This document shows, in pieces, positions 1 through 8,025 of a stretch of 64,000 nucleotides of DNA (the first letter of the stretch is position 1; every line of letters begins with the position of its first letter). The DNA lies in the NCBI GenBank assembly GCA_027625095.1, contig JAQBXN010000022.1, forward strand, positions 21,332-85,331, in the 5' to 3' direction. Origin of the DNA: Planctomycetota bacterium (GTDB lineage: Bacteria > Planctomycetota > PUPC01 > JACPCR01). The translations under genes were made by a program, and so were the position numbers. The notes under the pieces are model-generated. The model made no database searches and had not been told where the DNA came from. It worked only from the letters and a program-made list of their open reading frames with translations.

Positions 1-2
1 GC

Positions 3-788
3 TACCAGGTCGTAAGATGCCAGGTTGGACCGTACGGCGGAGGTGGCTTTATCGAGCCGAAGCAGGCACGCCTGCCGGAAAACGCCTGGACCGATCGTGC
101 GGTGTTTGATGACGAGGCATACCTCGACACCATTCCTAAGATGTTCGAGCACCTGCGGACCAATATTGGTTTCGGCGTCAAGCTCACACATGATGTGCAC
201 GAGCATTTGAAGCCCCAGAACGCGGTTATCCTGGCAAAACTCCTCGAGCCGTTTCGCCTTTTTTTTGTCGAAGATATTCTGCCACCCGAACACATCCAGT
301 GGTTCCGAAAGATCCGTGAGCAATGCACAACTCCCCAGGCCATGGGCGAGCTTTTCGTTAACCCGAACGAATGGATGCCGCTGGTGACTGAACGCCTGAT
401 TGATTTTGCGAGAGTGCGTGTCTCAAAGGGCGCTGGCATTACCCAGTGCCGCAAAATTGCCGTACTCTGCGAGTGGTTTGGGATCCAGACCGCATGGCAG
501 GAGGGGGCGGATAACGATCCGGTCAATCAGATGGCCGCCTGCCATCTGGATATGGCGAGTTCGAGCTTCGGGATTCAGGAGGAGAATCATTTTGCCGATG
601 CCGAACTCGATGCATTCCCCGGACACGCGGAAATCAGGGGAGGCTACATGTACCCGAATGAAACTCCCGGCCTGGGCATCGACATCGACGAAGAAAAAGC
701 CGTCGCTCTGATGGACAGTAATGCTGCCGGCCAACCACCTCGGCACGAACCCGACCGCCGGGCGGACGGTTCCATTGTGAGGCCCTGA
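3..788 (+). CDS. RspA/mannonate dehydratase-like enolase-superfamily protein, 5' truncated
   Basis: The gene runs in from the left edge, so its N-terminal capping domain is missing; the visible frame begins at base 3 with a PYGGGG stretch. The remaining TIM-barrel part matches the RspA/ManD branch of the enolase superfamily: the acid/base and metal motif DVH, then the metal glutamates in VED and GELF, a WQEGADNDP segment and the characteristic end PGLGIDIDE followed by DGSIVRP. Family members dehydrate sugar acids such as D-mannonate using magnesium, but many RspA-like members have weak or unknown activity. The position usually held by a catalytic histidine (HG.TD) is glutamine here, so the substrate cannot be assigned. 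The stop overlaps the start of the next gene by one base (ATGA), which indicates co-translation with it. Confidence 0.85.
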   Translation, partial: YQVVRCQVGPYGGGGFIEPKQARLPENAWTDRAVFDDEAYLDTIPKMFEHLRTNIGFGVKLTHDVHEHLKPQNAVILAKLLEPFRLFFVEDILPPEHIQWFRKIREQCTTPQAMGELFVNPNEWMPLVTERLIDFARVRVSKGAGITQCRKIAVLCEWFGIQTAWQEGADNDPVNQMAACHLDMASSSFGIQEENHFADAELDAFPGHAEIRGGYMYPNETPGLGIDIDEEKAVALMDSNAAGQPPRHEPDRRADGSIVRP

Positions 789-1393
789 TGAACACACTCA
801 CGACTGTCGAAGACATTATCCAATCGCCTTCTACCATCACCTCCACCCTCTCGATCAGGAACGGGGAAGAAGTGCTGTTCCGTCCGCTGGCAAAGGATGA
901 TGCCAGACTTCTCGGCGAGTACTTTCTGAATCTTAGCTTCGCGACCAGGGATCTCTTTGGGCCGCACGCATTCAACCAGGAGACCGCAGACAGGCTTTGT
1001 GAAGAACTCAATCCACTCGAAACCCTACGAATGATTGGAGTCAGCGAACTGGAAGGCCAGCCACGTTTCATCGGATACTTCCTGCTGAAGTTCGGCATTC
1101 CCGTGGGCACGATTGAACGGTATCAAGGCTTCGGCATCGAACTCGACGATGCAAAGGACTGTCTCATCGCGCCATCGGTTGCCGATGACTACCAGAACAA
1201 GGGCCTGGGCTCGGTGCTCTTCCGGGAGCTGATAGATATCGCCCGCCGGGGCGGACGCAGGTATGTGGTACTCATGGGCGGAGTCCGAGGTGTGAACGAG
1301 AGGGGCATCCACTTTTATCAGAAGTTCGGGTTCGTCACTGCGGGCGAGTTTGAGAACCGTGGGAATAACTTTGATATGTATCTCAAACTGTGA
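788..1393 (+). CDS. GNAT-family N-acetyltransferase
   Basis: A 201-residue protein with a C-terminal GNAT fold. The acetyl-CoA pyrophosphate-binding loop is visible as YQNKGLGSVLF near residues 137-147, followed by the helix and the NERGIHFYQKFGF segment typical of the last two strands. About 80 residues lie before the core. It is translated from an ATG that overlaps the stop of the upstream enolase-superfamily gene, so the two form an operon. The acceptor substrate is unknown; such enzymes acetylate amines of small molecules or protein N-termini in the cytoplasm. Confidence in the fold is high, in any specific role low. Confidence 0.88.
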   Translation: MNTLTTVEDIIQSPSTITSTLSIRNGEEVLFRPLAKDDARLLGEYFLNLSFATRDLFGPHAFNQETADRLCEELNPLETLRMIGVSELEGQPRFIGYFLLKFGIPVGTIERYQGFGIELDDAKDCLIAPSVADDYQNKGLGSVLFRELIDIARRGGRRYVVLMGGVRGVNERGIHFYQKFGFVTAGEFENRGNNFDMYLKL

Positions 1394-1410
1394 GAGTAAT
1401 TCCTCCCTTG

Positions 1411-1434
1411 TTCCCGCATCACGCTCTGCGGGAA
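1411..1434 (+). terminator. Hairpin after the GNAT gene, possible terminator
   Basis: A perfect 8-bp stem (TTCCCGCA at 1411-1418 with TGCGGGAA at 1427-1434) closes an 8-nt loop 17 bp after the GNAT stop codon. The downstream tract is only mildly T-rich, so it is a weak candidate for intrinsic termination. Confidence 0.4.
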
Positions 1435-1565
1435 TCTCCATTTCAAGCCGCAGACTGTATTCAAATCAGGGGCAGAGATTTGCTTCGGAAGATCGTGAGG
1501 CACAACATCCTTCAAGCTGTCAGATCATTTGAGAGAATTCGCATGCCACATGAAAAGAGAAGAAA

Positions 1566-3074
1566 GTGAAGTTTAAGAGTAAGAAGGAGCCTGCCCTTAA
1601 CAGGTACGAAATAAGAATCCTTATCCTCGTTCACTTCCTCCTGGCAGTAACAGCGTTCGCGGAAGCCAGGCCGAACATCCTTTTTATCTACCTGGATGAC
1701 TTCGGCTGGAAGGATACCGGCTACATGGGGTCAGACTTCTACGAGACGCCACACCTGGACAAACTTGCTGCCGGAGGCGTGGTCTTCACGGATGCCTATT
1801 CATGTGCGTCCAATTGCGCCCCGGCAAGGGCCTGCCTGCTTTCCGGCCAATACACCCCACGCCACGGAATCTTCAACGTTGGCACAGGCCCGCGCGGAAA
1901 CTCAAAGCACCGCAAGCTCCTCCAGATACCGGGGGTCAACACACTCGACCCGAAGATTAAGACGTGGGCGCATTGCCTGCAGGACGCAGGTTATACAACA
2001 GCGACCCTGGGCAAGTGGCATCTCAGCGCCGATCCCAAGCCGTATGGTTTTCACGTGAACATCGGCGGCACCCACTCCGGGAGTCCGCCTCACGGGTACT
2101 ATCCGCCGCACGGAAATGCGCCCGGGCTGCAGGAGGCACCGAAAGACGAATACATCACCGACCGTCTGAGTGCTGAGGCAGTTAAGTTCATCACATCAAA
2201 CAAGGACAAACCCTGGGCGCTCTACCTCACCCACTTCGCGGTTCACGTGCCGCTCGACGCAAAGAAGGAGCTGGTCGCCAAGTACGAAGCGAAAGAGAAA
2301 GGCAAACTTCATCAGCATGTGGCGATGGCAACCATGATCCAGGCTGTGGATGACGGGGTGGGTAAAGTAATGGCCACCTTGGACGAACTTGGTCTCACCG
2401 ACAACACTGCCATATTCTTCACCAGCGATAACGGTGGCTACGGTCCGGCAACGGATATGAACCCGTTGAAAGGCTATAAAGGCACTTATTACGAAGGCGG
2501 TATCCGTGTGCCATTCTTCGTGAATTGGCCCGGGGTGGTCCAGCCAGGTACCAAGACCGGCGTGCCTGTCACCGGCGTAGATATGTATCCCACCTTCTGC
2601 GATCTGACCGGAGCAAAAAAACCGAAAGGACAACCATTGGACGGTCTCAGCCTGGTGCCGTTGCTTAAAGGCCAGAACAGGGACCTGGGCAACAGGCCGC
2701 TCTACTGGCACTTTCCTGCCTATCTGCAGTCATACAATAGCGTGACAGACGAGCAAAGGGATCGGCTTTTCCGCTCACGCCCGTGCAGCCTTATTCGTGT
2801 CGGCGATTGGAAGCTGCACCAGTATTTCGAAGACAACGGCGTGGAGCTCTATAACCTTCGCCAGGACATCGGCGAAACCACGGACCTGGCGAAGACCAAT
2901 CCAGAAAAGACTAAGGAACTATTGAAACAGCTTGAGCAGTGGAAGAAGGACATCGGCGCTCCCATACCTGCCCGGGCCAACCCCGAATACGATGCAGAGG
3001 CGGAAGCTCTGGCCCTGGCAGGCAACGCCAATCCGAAAGCGAATAAGAAGAAAAAGAGCGAAAAGAAAGATTGA
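1566..3074 (+). CDS. Secreted formylglycine-dependent sulfatase
   Basis: A 502-residue type I sulfatase (alkaline phosphatase superfamily) that would remove sulfate esters from carbohydrates. An N-terminal hydrophobic segment near residues 17-33 is a signal peptide. The metal-binding aspartates are in YLDD (44-45). The cysteine converted to formylglycine is Cys84 in CAPAR, a C-x-P-x-R motif with Ala instead of Ser at the fourth place, followed by LSGQYTPRHG; TSDNGGYGP supplies further active-site residues. The C-terminus ends in a lysine-rich tail. The start is GTG behind a purine-rich AAGAGAAGAA. Activity requires a formylglycine-generating or anaerobic maturase, not present in the window. 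The natural polysaccharide is unknown. Confidence 0.93.
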   Translation: MKFKSKKEPALNRYEIRILILVHFLLAVTAFAEARPNILFIYLDDFGWKDTGYMGSDFYETPHLDKLAAGGVVFTDAYSCASNCAPARACLLSGQYTPRHGIFNVGTGPRGNSKHRKLLQIPGVNTLDPKIKTWAHCLQDAGYTTATLGKWHLSADPKPYGFHVNIGGTHSGSPPHGYYPPHGNAPGLQEAPKDEYITDRLSAEAVKFITSNKDKPWALYLTHFAVHVPLDAKKELVAKYEAKEKGKLHQHVAMATMIQAVDDGVGKVMATLDELGLTDNTAIFFTSDNGGYGPATDMNPLKGYKGTYYEGGIRVPFFVNWPGVVQPGTKTGVPVTGVDMYPTFCDLTGAKKPKGQPLDGLSLVPLLKGQNRDLGNRPLYWHFPAYLQSYNSVTDEQRDRLFRSRPCSLIRVGDWKLHQYFEDNGVELYNLRQDIGETTDLAKTNPEKTKELLKQLEQWKKDIGAPIPARANPEYDAEAEALALAGNANPKANKKKKSEKKD

Positions 3075-3267
3075 TTTTCACTCAGTAATCCGCCCGGTGA
3101 ATGTGGACGCATTGGCTCCGCTTTTCTGTCCCAAAGCGGGACTCCGGGGCTGGAAAGACTTGTCCAACAATTACTCGTTGGACGTGTAATGTCACATTTT
3201 CGATCTGGTCGATGGCCAGAGTCTTGCAAAGGGCCTGCCGAATACCGGACTGTCTTCAGGATATGAA

Positions 3268-4254
3268 TTACTCTTGAAACGACTTCCAATCGAAGACGAC
3301 CGCCAGCCGATCTGTCTTCTTATTAAGCAGATCCTGATAGGCCTGCTGGGCATCGTTGGGCGAATACCTGGAGTAGATCCCCTCCACACAGACACGGCCT
3401 TCCTTCAGCCAGCGAAGGGCGCCTGACAGGTTGTCGAAAATACTGCCCGAACGAAACGGCTCCGAGTGCAGCGGAAGCTCCCATTCCCAGCCGCTGCGGA
3501 TGACCGCGTAATTGTGAAAGATCGCATGATGCAGATCATGCATAAGCAAGTCTGTATACCGGCGCCAGGGAGTCGCAATACATACAACCTCACCTCGTTT
3601 GCGAATAGCCTTTGCCGCGTCCAGCAGCGCCTGTTCGTGGCCCGAACATTCGATTGCCAGAGAGAACGTTCCCGCAAGTGATTTATCGTCGAGAGGCACT
3701 GAATCCATGATATTTCTGACGCCTGTCTCGGCAGCCAGACGCCTGCGAGAGTCGACAGGATCAACGGTATGAACCTCATAACCTGCGCCCTGAAAATTCT
3801 TGGCAGCCAAATGCCCTACAAGGCCCAACCCGCAGACCAACACTCTTGCCGGCGGGCGAGCTGTGGTTGTGTTCAGGGTAGTCATACTGACGCCCATCAT
3901 GCGCGCGAAGGTAGCGACTTCGGGTGAAAGTCCTGCCGGTACGGGCAGAGCCTGATTCGCCGAAACTTTGTGATGAGAACGATGACCGCGCATACAGAAC
4001 GCTATATCGCCGGGCTTGAACTTCTCGACCTTCGACCCGACCTTTTCAACTTCTATAACTGCAGAGTAACCCGGAGTCTTGGGAAAATCCTGGCCAAGAT
4101 AAGCAGAGTTCAGCTCTGTGCCTGCGCTGACAAGTGAGGCCAGCGTGCGCCCGAAAATTTCTTCCTCCCCGACCTCTGTGCTGAATTCCGAAGGTAGCAG
4201 TTCCGCCAGTTCGCGTGCGGTGACCGTGACAGTATGTGAAGTAATCGAATTCAT
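3268..4254 (-). CDS. Zinc-less MDR-family dehydrogenase
   Basis: A 328-residue medium-chain dehydrogenase/reductase. The N-terminal GroES-like part has SAGTELNSAYLGQDFPKTPG, where the usual catalytic zinc cysteine is Thr, as in the sugar- or bacteriochlorophyllide-type SAGTE branch. The Rossmann domain contains VLVCGLGLVGHLAAKNFQ and a TVDPVDSRR acidic turn suited to NAD. I chose the ATG at 4254 (MNSITSH) because an AAAGGAAA ribosome-binding site lies just upstream; a longer frame to 4449 is open but has no family similarity and overlaps the divergent small gene at 4401. Proteins of this type often accompany sugar catabolism in PVC genomes; the substrate is not predictable. Confidence 0.85.
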   Translation of the reverse strand: MNSITSHTVTVTARELAELLPSEFSTEVGEEEIFGRTLASLVSAGTELNSAYLGQDFPKTPGYSAVIEVEKVGSKVEKFKPGDIAFCMRGHRSHHKVSANQALPVPAGLSPEVATFARMMGVSMTTLNTTTARPPARVLVCGLGLVGHLAAKNFQGAGYEVHTVDPVDSRRRLAAETGVRNIMDSVPLDDKSLAGTFSLAIECSGHEQALLDAAKAIRKRGEVVCIATPWRRYTDLLMHDLHHAIFHNYAVIRSGWEWELPLHSEPFRSGSIFDNLSGALRWLKEGRVCVEGIYSRYSPNDAQQAYQDLLNKKTDRLAVVFDWKSFQE

Positions 4255-4400
4255 CTGGTTTCCTTTGACGGGTGATTTAAAAAGTCCATTCAGCAGCATC
4301 CATACACATTCCAATTGGACTGCCAGCCTTTTATAGGGCAGCATCAAGTATTCAACCAGCGAGCACTTATCTCTTACCCCTCTTGATCGAAAGGAACTAC

Positions 4401-4787
4401 ATGAATCTTCGCAGTTCACTCTTAATCGCTTCAAACACAATGCTCTCAATCGCAGCCTTATGCGCTTTCAGCACATCAGCGAATGCGGACGACACGGCTA
4501 AGGTCGGCAAACCGAACGTCACCTTTTACTTCATTCCTGGCTGAGCCATCTGCAAAAGAGACCAGGCCATCGTGGATGGCCTGATAAACAAAAGCTACAA
4601 AGACAAAGTTGTTTACTCGGCACTTTCTACCAAGTCAGAAGGCGCTGCCGAGCAGATGAAAAAATTGGGCATCAACCACCATGGCGTTGCCGTTCAGGAC
4701 AAGACAGGCAGCCCCAAGTGGGCCAGTGCCATGCACCGGTTGACGGAGTCCGATCTCAGCAAAGCCATCGACGGGGTGTTGGAATAG
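4401..4787 (+). CDS. Secreted thioredoxin-like protein with in-frame TGA: candidate selenoprotein
   Basis: A 128-codon reading frame with a single internal TGA at codon 48 (4542-4544). An AAGGA ribosome-binding site stands 5 bases before the ATG. Residues 1-29 form a signal peptide ending ASAN-like (FSTSANA), so the product would be periplasmic. It continues VTFYFIPG, then TGA, then AICKRDQ: a beta-strand followed by x-A-I-C, exactly the place of a thioredoxin-fold CxxC, giving a UxxC motif if TGA is selenocysteine. The reading frame stays open and protein-like to the TAG at 4785. Eighteen bases after the TGA begins a perfect 9-bp hairpin (separate entry). The family is not recognised. The alternative is a nonsense-mutated pseudogene or sequencing error; no sel genes lie in the window. 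Confidence 0.7.
4563..4583 (+). promoter_or_regulatory. Putative bacterial SECIS hairpin downstream of UGA
   Basis: CAGGCCATC (4563-4571) pairs perfectly with GATGGCCTG (4575-4583), closing a 3-nt loop GTG at 4572-4574. The apical loop begins 27 nt after the TGA at 4542-4544. Known bacterial SECIS elements are stem-loops with a small apical loop carrying an early G, roughly 16-37 nt after the UGA. This one satisfies those rules while lying wholly inside coding sequence. Confidence 0.6.
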
Positions 4788-4869
4788 TTTCGGGGTCTGC
4801 AGGAGCCTCAGTTCTCATTCGCAGTCTGGCGGAAATTAACACTTCATTTGCCCCGCGAACAGTTAGCTC

Positions 4870-4981
4870 TTACTTGTAATCTTGGATCCTCTTCTCTCTG
4901 AATCCCTGCTCTCCCCTCCTCGGCCGATGACGGCGCAACCGAGAGATCTTGCATCTCTGAGAGGATCAAAGATTACGAGTA
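4870..4981. repeat. Imperfect inverted repeat between genes
   Basis: The gene-free stretch 4788-5079 carries an imperfect inverted repeat: the arm around 4870-4892 (core TTGTAATCTTGGATCCTCT) matches the complement of the arm around 4960-4981 (AGGATCAAAGATTACGAG) with a few mismatches. It is followed by short GAGTAGGATAACGAGTAAGAG-like tandem words. This looks like a miniature dispersed element; nothing else is visible here. Confidence 0.5.
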
Positions 4982-5079
4982 GGATAACGAGTAAGAGATC
5001 CATGGCTTTCGGAATCCTAGATGCGCTGGCACCTCCGGCAAGATGTGGCTAAAGTTCAGGAAGGAATGGCCTGCTTCAA

Positions 5080-6987
5080 TTACGTTCCATGCACATATAG
5101 CCTGAACCCCCAAACCCCACTCAGCAGGCAGCCCACAAGAACAGCGATGATTTGCCCGACGACCAGGCCCAGAAAGATGGGCACGGTTCGCTTGTAGAGT
5201 CTGATGCCACCGTACCGGATGACGGCACTCTTGATAGCCCAGGCCACGAAAAACATGAACCAAATCTGATGGGATTGCCACGTCTCCGCGATTGCATAAC
5301 CCAAAGGATGAAGGGGCCACCAGTAATATAAATACCTCAACGAGGCCAGCCCCGCGGCCATGGTGGATCCGAGCCCGATGAAACCGAAGGCAATCGCATT
5401 GAAGTGGGTTGGATGTTCCAGGTAGTGAACCACTGAAGTATAGGTCGAGTTCGCACCCTTGATGGGCCAACCCCCGATACGGTCCGCTCCATATTTGTAG
5501 TAAACGTGGAGAGTGCTGCTCAGGCCGGCCGCCATACCGACGAAAAGCGCGCAGACCAAAAAAGCCAGAATGTGCGCACGCTTTATCTTGCCTTCGCGTG
5601 AGATTTTCAAAGCCTCAAGCTGGGTGGCCATCAGGAACGGAAAGTAACCACTGGTCAGAAAACCGAGCATCCCGAGCTGAGTCATTTCTGATCCTGAGAA
5701 ATGAGTGGTACCTGCCGTCCCCACCATAAGATCACTTGGTCGATACGGACCGACAAAGTAGGACGGCGGCCCAGCTTCCGCACGGATGCGCGCATGTGTG
5801 AGCGTAATCAGCAGCATCACCACAGCCAGCGCCAGGCAAACTCCAATGGAAAACCCAGCAGCAAGGCACCATAAAATTCCGCCCGCAGCACAGATGACGC
5901 AGCCTGCAAGTGCCCAGGTTTTGCCGCTATCATCATTGCCTTGTGAGCCGTTACGAATGAAGAGATTCAAGAGGTGGCGTCTCGCTTTCCAAAGAGAAAG
6001 CAGCGCTATGAAGACAAACGCGCCGATGGCCTGTTCGTTATGGAAAGGGAATTTGGCCGCGGACCAGTTGGACAGTGTCGTACCACTCAGATTTGAAATG
6101 CCCAGAATGCTGCCGAGCGCGCCCTGGATGTATTTCCAGCACTGGAAAACCCAGACACTCAGGCTCAGCGAAGTGGGCGCCAGATAAGCCATCGCGAGCA
6201 CGAGCGGCTTGTAGTACATGTAAATTGTGTCCATCTTGCTCCATGGCTCACCGCTGAAACTGATTACCCACATCCAGTTCGGCGCGGGGAAATCGGGGTC
6301 GATTTCGTGAAAGATTCGGAGTGTGTTGAAACCAACAGAACCAGCGACACCGATCCAGAAGACGCAATCTTTCACGAGCGGTTTCAGCAGCAGCCCGCCC
6401 TTCCCTTCTTCGGTCAATTCCAGAGCTGGCACGGCCAGCGGAAAGCGCAGCCGCTCTGCCTGCATCCACTGATCGGATATCAACACACTCAGGCAGAGAC
6501 CGAAGCCATAGATGAAAAAAAGAAGAGCTCCCCAGCCCGCAATCGGACCAATCCAGGACCGCCAGGGAATCCCGTCCTCGCTCTTTTCATAAAGGCTCTG
6601 GATAGCGTCCTGGTCGGGCCTTGCCCAATCAGGGATGTGTTTGAGAATTCCGGCGACGCCGTTCTGGTCATCCCCGTAAAAAAACGGGGCAGTAAGATGC
6701 GGGATGAACTGTTGCGCCAGCCCGTACGAAGCAAGCGGAACACTGATGATCAGGAAGCAGTAAACCAGCAGGACTTCCTGCCGCGTAAAGCTCCACCGCT
6801 TGAACAGCGGCGTCATCACACCTTTCAGCACCATCAGCAGAAGCAATCCTGCGATTGCGGGCAGCGGAATCGGCGCCGAGACTGCAAAGCTGCTCAACTT
6901 CCACCACAGCTCAGTGTAACTCAGCCAGAACGCACTGATGACTGCAAGGACTATGGAAATGAGCAACGCCCGCCAGGGGAATTTCAT
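5080..6987 (-). CDS. Multi-pass membrane protein, DUF6784/DUF6785 type (OPT-like)
   Basis: About 635 residues with more than a dozen hydrophobic helices, starting MKFPWRALLIS. Conserved-looking segments include EVLLVYCFLIIS, ISDQWMQAERLRFPLAVP, RIRAEAGPPSYFVGPYRPSDL and the HPLGYAIA-containing C-terminal half. This pattern corresponds to the large integral membrane proteins annotated DUF6785 with a C-terminal DUF6784 domain, abundant in Planctomycetes and relatives and resembling oligopeptide transporters. The substrate is unknown. The ATG at 6987 is preferred because the longer frame to 7137 overlaps the upstream phytanoyl-CoA dioxygenase, which ends at 7008; the two genes lie 20 bp apart and are probably co-transcribed. 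Confidence 0.75.
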   Translation of the reverse strand: MKFPWRALLISIVLAVISAFWLSYTELWWKLSSFAVSAPIPLPAIAGLLLLMVLKGVMTPLFKRWSFTRQEVLLVYCFLIISVPLASYGLAQQFIPHLTAPFFYGDDQNGVAGILKHIPDWARPDQDAIQSLYEKSEDGIPWRSWIGPIAGWGALLFFIYGFGLCLSVLISDQWMQAERLRFPLAVPALELTEEGKGGLLLKPLVKDCVFWIGVAGSVGFNTLRIFHEIDPDFPAPNWMWVISFSGEPWSKMDTIYMYYKPLVLAMAYLAPTSLSLSVWVFQCWKYIQGALGSILGISNLSGTTLSNWSAAKFPFHNEQAIGAFVFIALLSLWKARRHLLNLFIRNGSQGNDDSGKTWALAGCVICAAGGILWCLAAGFSIGVCLALAVVMLLITLTHARIRAEAGPPSYFVGPYRPSDLMVGTAGTTHFSGSEMTQLGMLGFLTSGYFPFLMATQLEALKISREGKIKRAHILAFLVCALFVGMAAGLSSTLHVYYKYGADRIGGWPIKGANSTYTSVVHYLEHPTHFNAIAFGFIGLGSTMAAGLASLRYLYYWWPLHPLGYAIAETWQSHQIWFMFFVAWAIKSAVIRYGGIRLYKRTVPIFLGLVVGQIIAVLVGCLLSGVWGFRLYVHGT

Positions 6988-7007
6988 GGGAGGTTGAGTG
7001 CCCGGGG

Positions 7008-7766
7008 CTACGAAATCAGCTTGAACCCGTACTCGAAATTCCAGGGCTCGTAAAACTCCAAGTCCGCTGGCAGATAAATCAGCACCAGGCCGCGGCGCGG
7101 TTTGCCGCTCTGGTTCGGCAGGCTGTGATGCATGCAACAGGAATGGTGAAAGCAGACGCTTCCCGCGGACATTTCGGCAGGAACCTCGAGGGTTTCATCG
7201 ATGAACTCCTGACGGGTAGTAAGCTTGTTGGGGTTGTCCGATTCCACCACGTGATGCGGCAGCAGTTCCCGATGCGAGCCGGGGATATAGCGCACACAGC
7301 CGTTCTCAACGGTCGAATCATCCAGCGCTATCCATGCACTCATCAGGTTCGGTTCAGCCCCGGGCCAGTAAGCGGAATCCTGGTGCCACGGCACAGCGCT
7401 CCCGTGTATGGGCGGCTTTACAAACATCTGGTCGGTGTAGTACCGAATGTCCGGGCCCAGGAGTTCACGAACCAGCGCCAGTATCCGTTCGCTCTTGGCA
7501 AGACTCCAGAAAAAAGAATGCGTGTGCGTCATATGAAAGACGACGCGAATCTTCTCTCGCCGCGGTACATCTGGATTGTCTTTTACAGCAGGCTCCCACT
7601 GAGTCTGAAATTCTGATTTCTCTGAATCGAGATCCGGTTTGAGTTGGCCATCGAGCACTTTGTCTACCATTGCGCGCAGCTCACGAAGCGATGCTTCGTC
7701 AAAAACTTTCGGCACGATGACAAATCCGTTCTTTTCGTATTCCTGGCGAAGATTGGTCCGGCCCAT
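7008..7766 (-). CDS. Phytanoyl-CoA dioxygenase (PhyH) family oxygenase
   Basis: A 252-residue Fe(II)/2-oxoglutarate dioxygenase. The N-terminus LRQEYEKNGFVIVPKVFD is typical of the family. The metal triad is seen as H and D in WHQDSAYWP and the distal His in the HHSLPN region; the arginine of GKPRRGLVL would bind 2-oxoglutarate. The ATG at 7766 (MGRTNLR) is chosen because a GGAGAG ribosome-binding site precedes it; the upstream frame to 7880 lacks family similarity. PhyH-like proteins are strongly expanded in PVC bacteria and most have no known substrate. It lies immediately upstream of the DUF6785-type membrane gene, so the pair may import and hydroxylate the same compound (inference). Confidence 0.9.
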   Translation of the reverse strand: MGRTNLRQEYEKNGFVIVPKVFDEASLRELRAMVDKVLDGQLKPDLDSEKSEFQTQWEPAVKDNPDVPRREKIRVVFHMTHTHSFFWSLAKSERILALVRELLGPDIRYYTDQMFVKPPIHGSAVPWHQDSAYWPGAEPNLMSAWIALDDSTVENGCVRYIPGSHRELLPHHVVESDNPNKLTTRQEFIDETLEVPAEMSAGSVCFHHSCCMHHSLPNQSGKPRRGLVLIYLPADLEFYEPWNFEYGFKLIS

Positions 7767-8025
7767 ACAGCATCTCTCCGATCTGCAAACTGGCATGCAC
7801 GACTTTTGAAACTCGTGTATGTATAGCAAATTGGCAAGGTTACAAAATCCGAGGCTCTCTTTTAAAGAAATAAGAACCATTGCCGAGGTCGACAGACCTT
7901 AGAAAGATGACTCCCCGCGGAGCGTGGAGACCACGATTGTAGACCTCTGAATCCTGAATCCTGGATCGGCATATTGCTGAGTAGACGATGGCCGGCGCCG
8001 TTAAACAAGTTTTGAGGCTATCCAT

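Noticed and set aside
4255..4449. Longer N-terminus for the MDR dehydrogenase
   Set aside because: The extra 65 residues are not conserved-looking and would overlap the divergent gene's signal-peptide region; the ATG at 4254 has a good ribosome-binding site.
4572..4787. Separate 71-residue gene starting at GTG 4572
   Set aside because: It has no ribosome-binding site and is in the same frame as the ATG at 4401; the GTG is the loop of the hairpin. It is the 3' part of the TGA-containing gene.
6307..7053. A 248-codon plus-strand frame opposite the DUF6785 and PhyH genes
   Set aside because: The opposite strand holds clearly conserved proteins; this frame has low-complexity basic composition.
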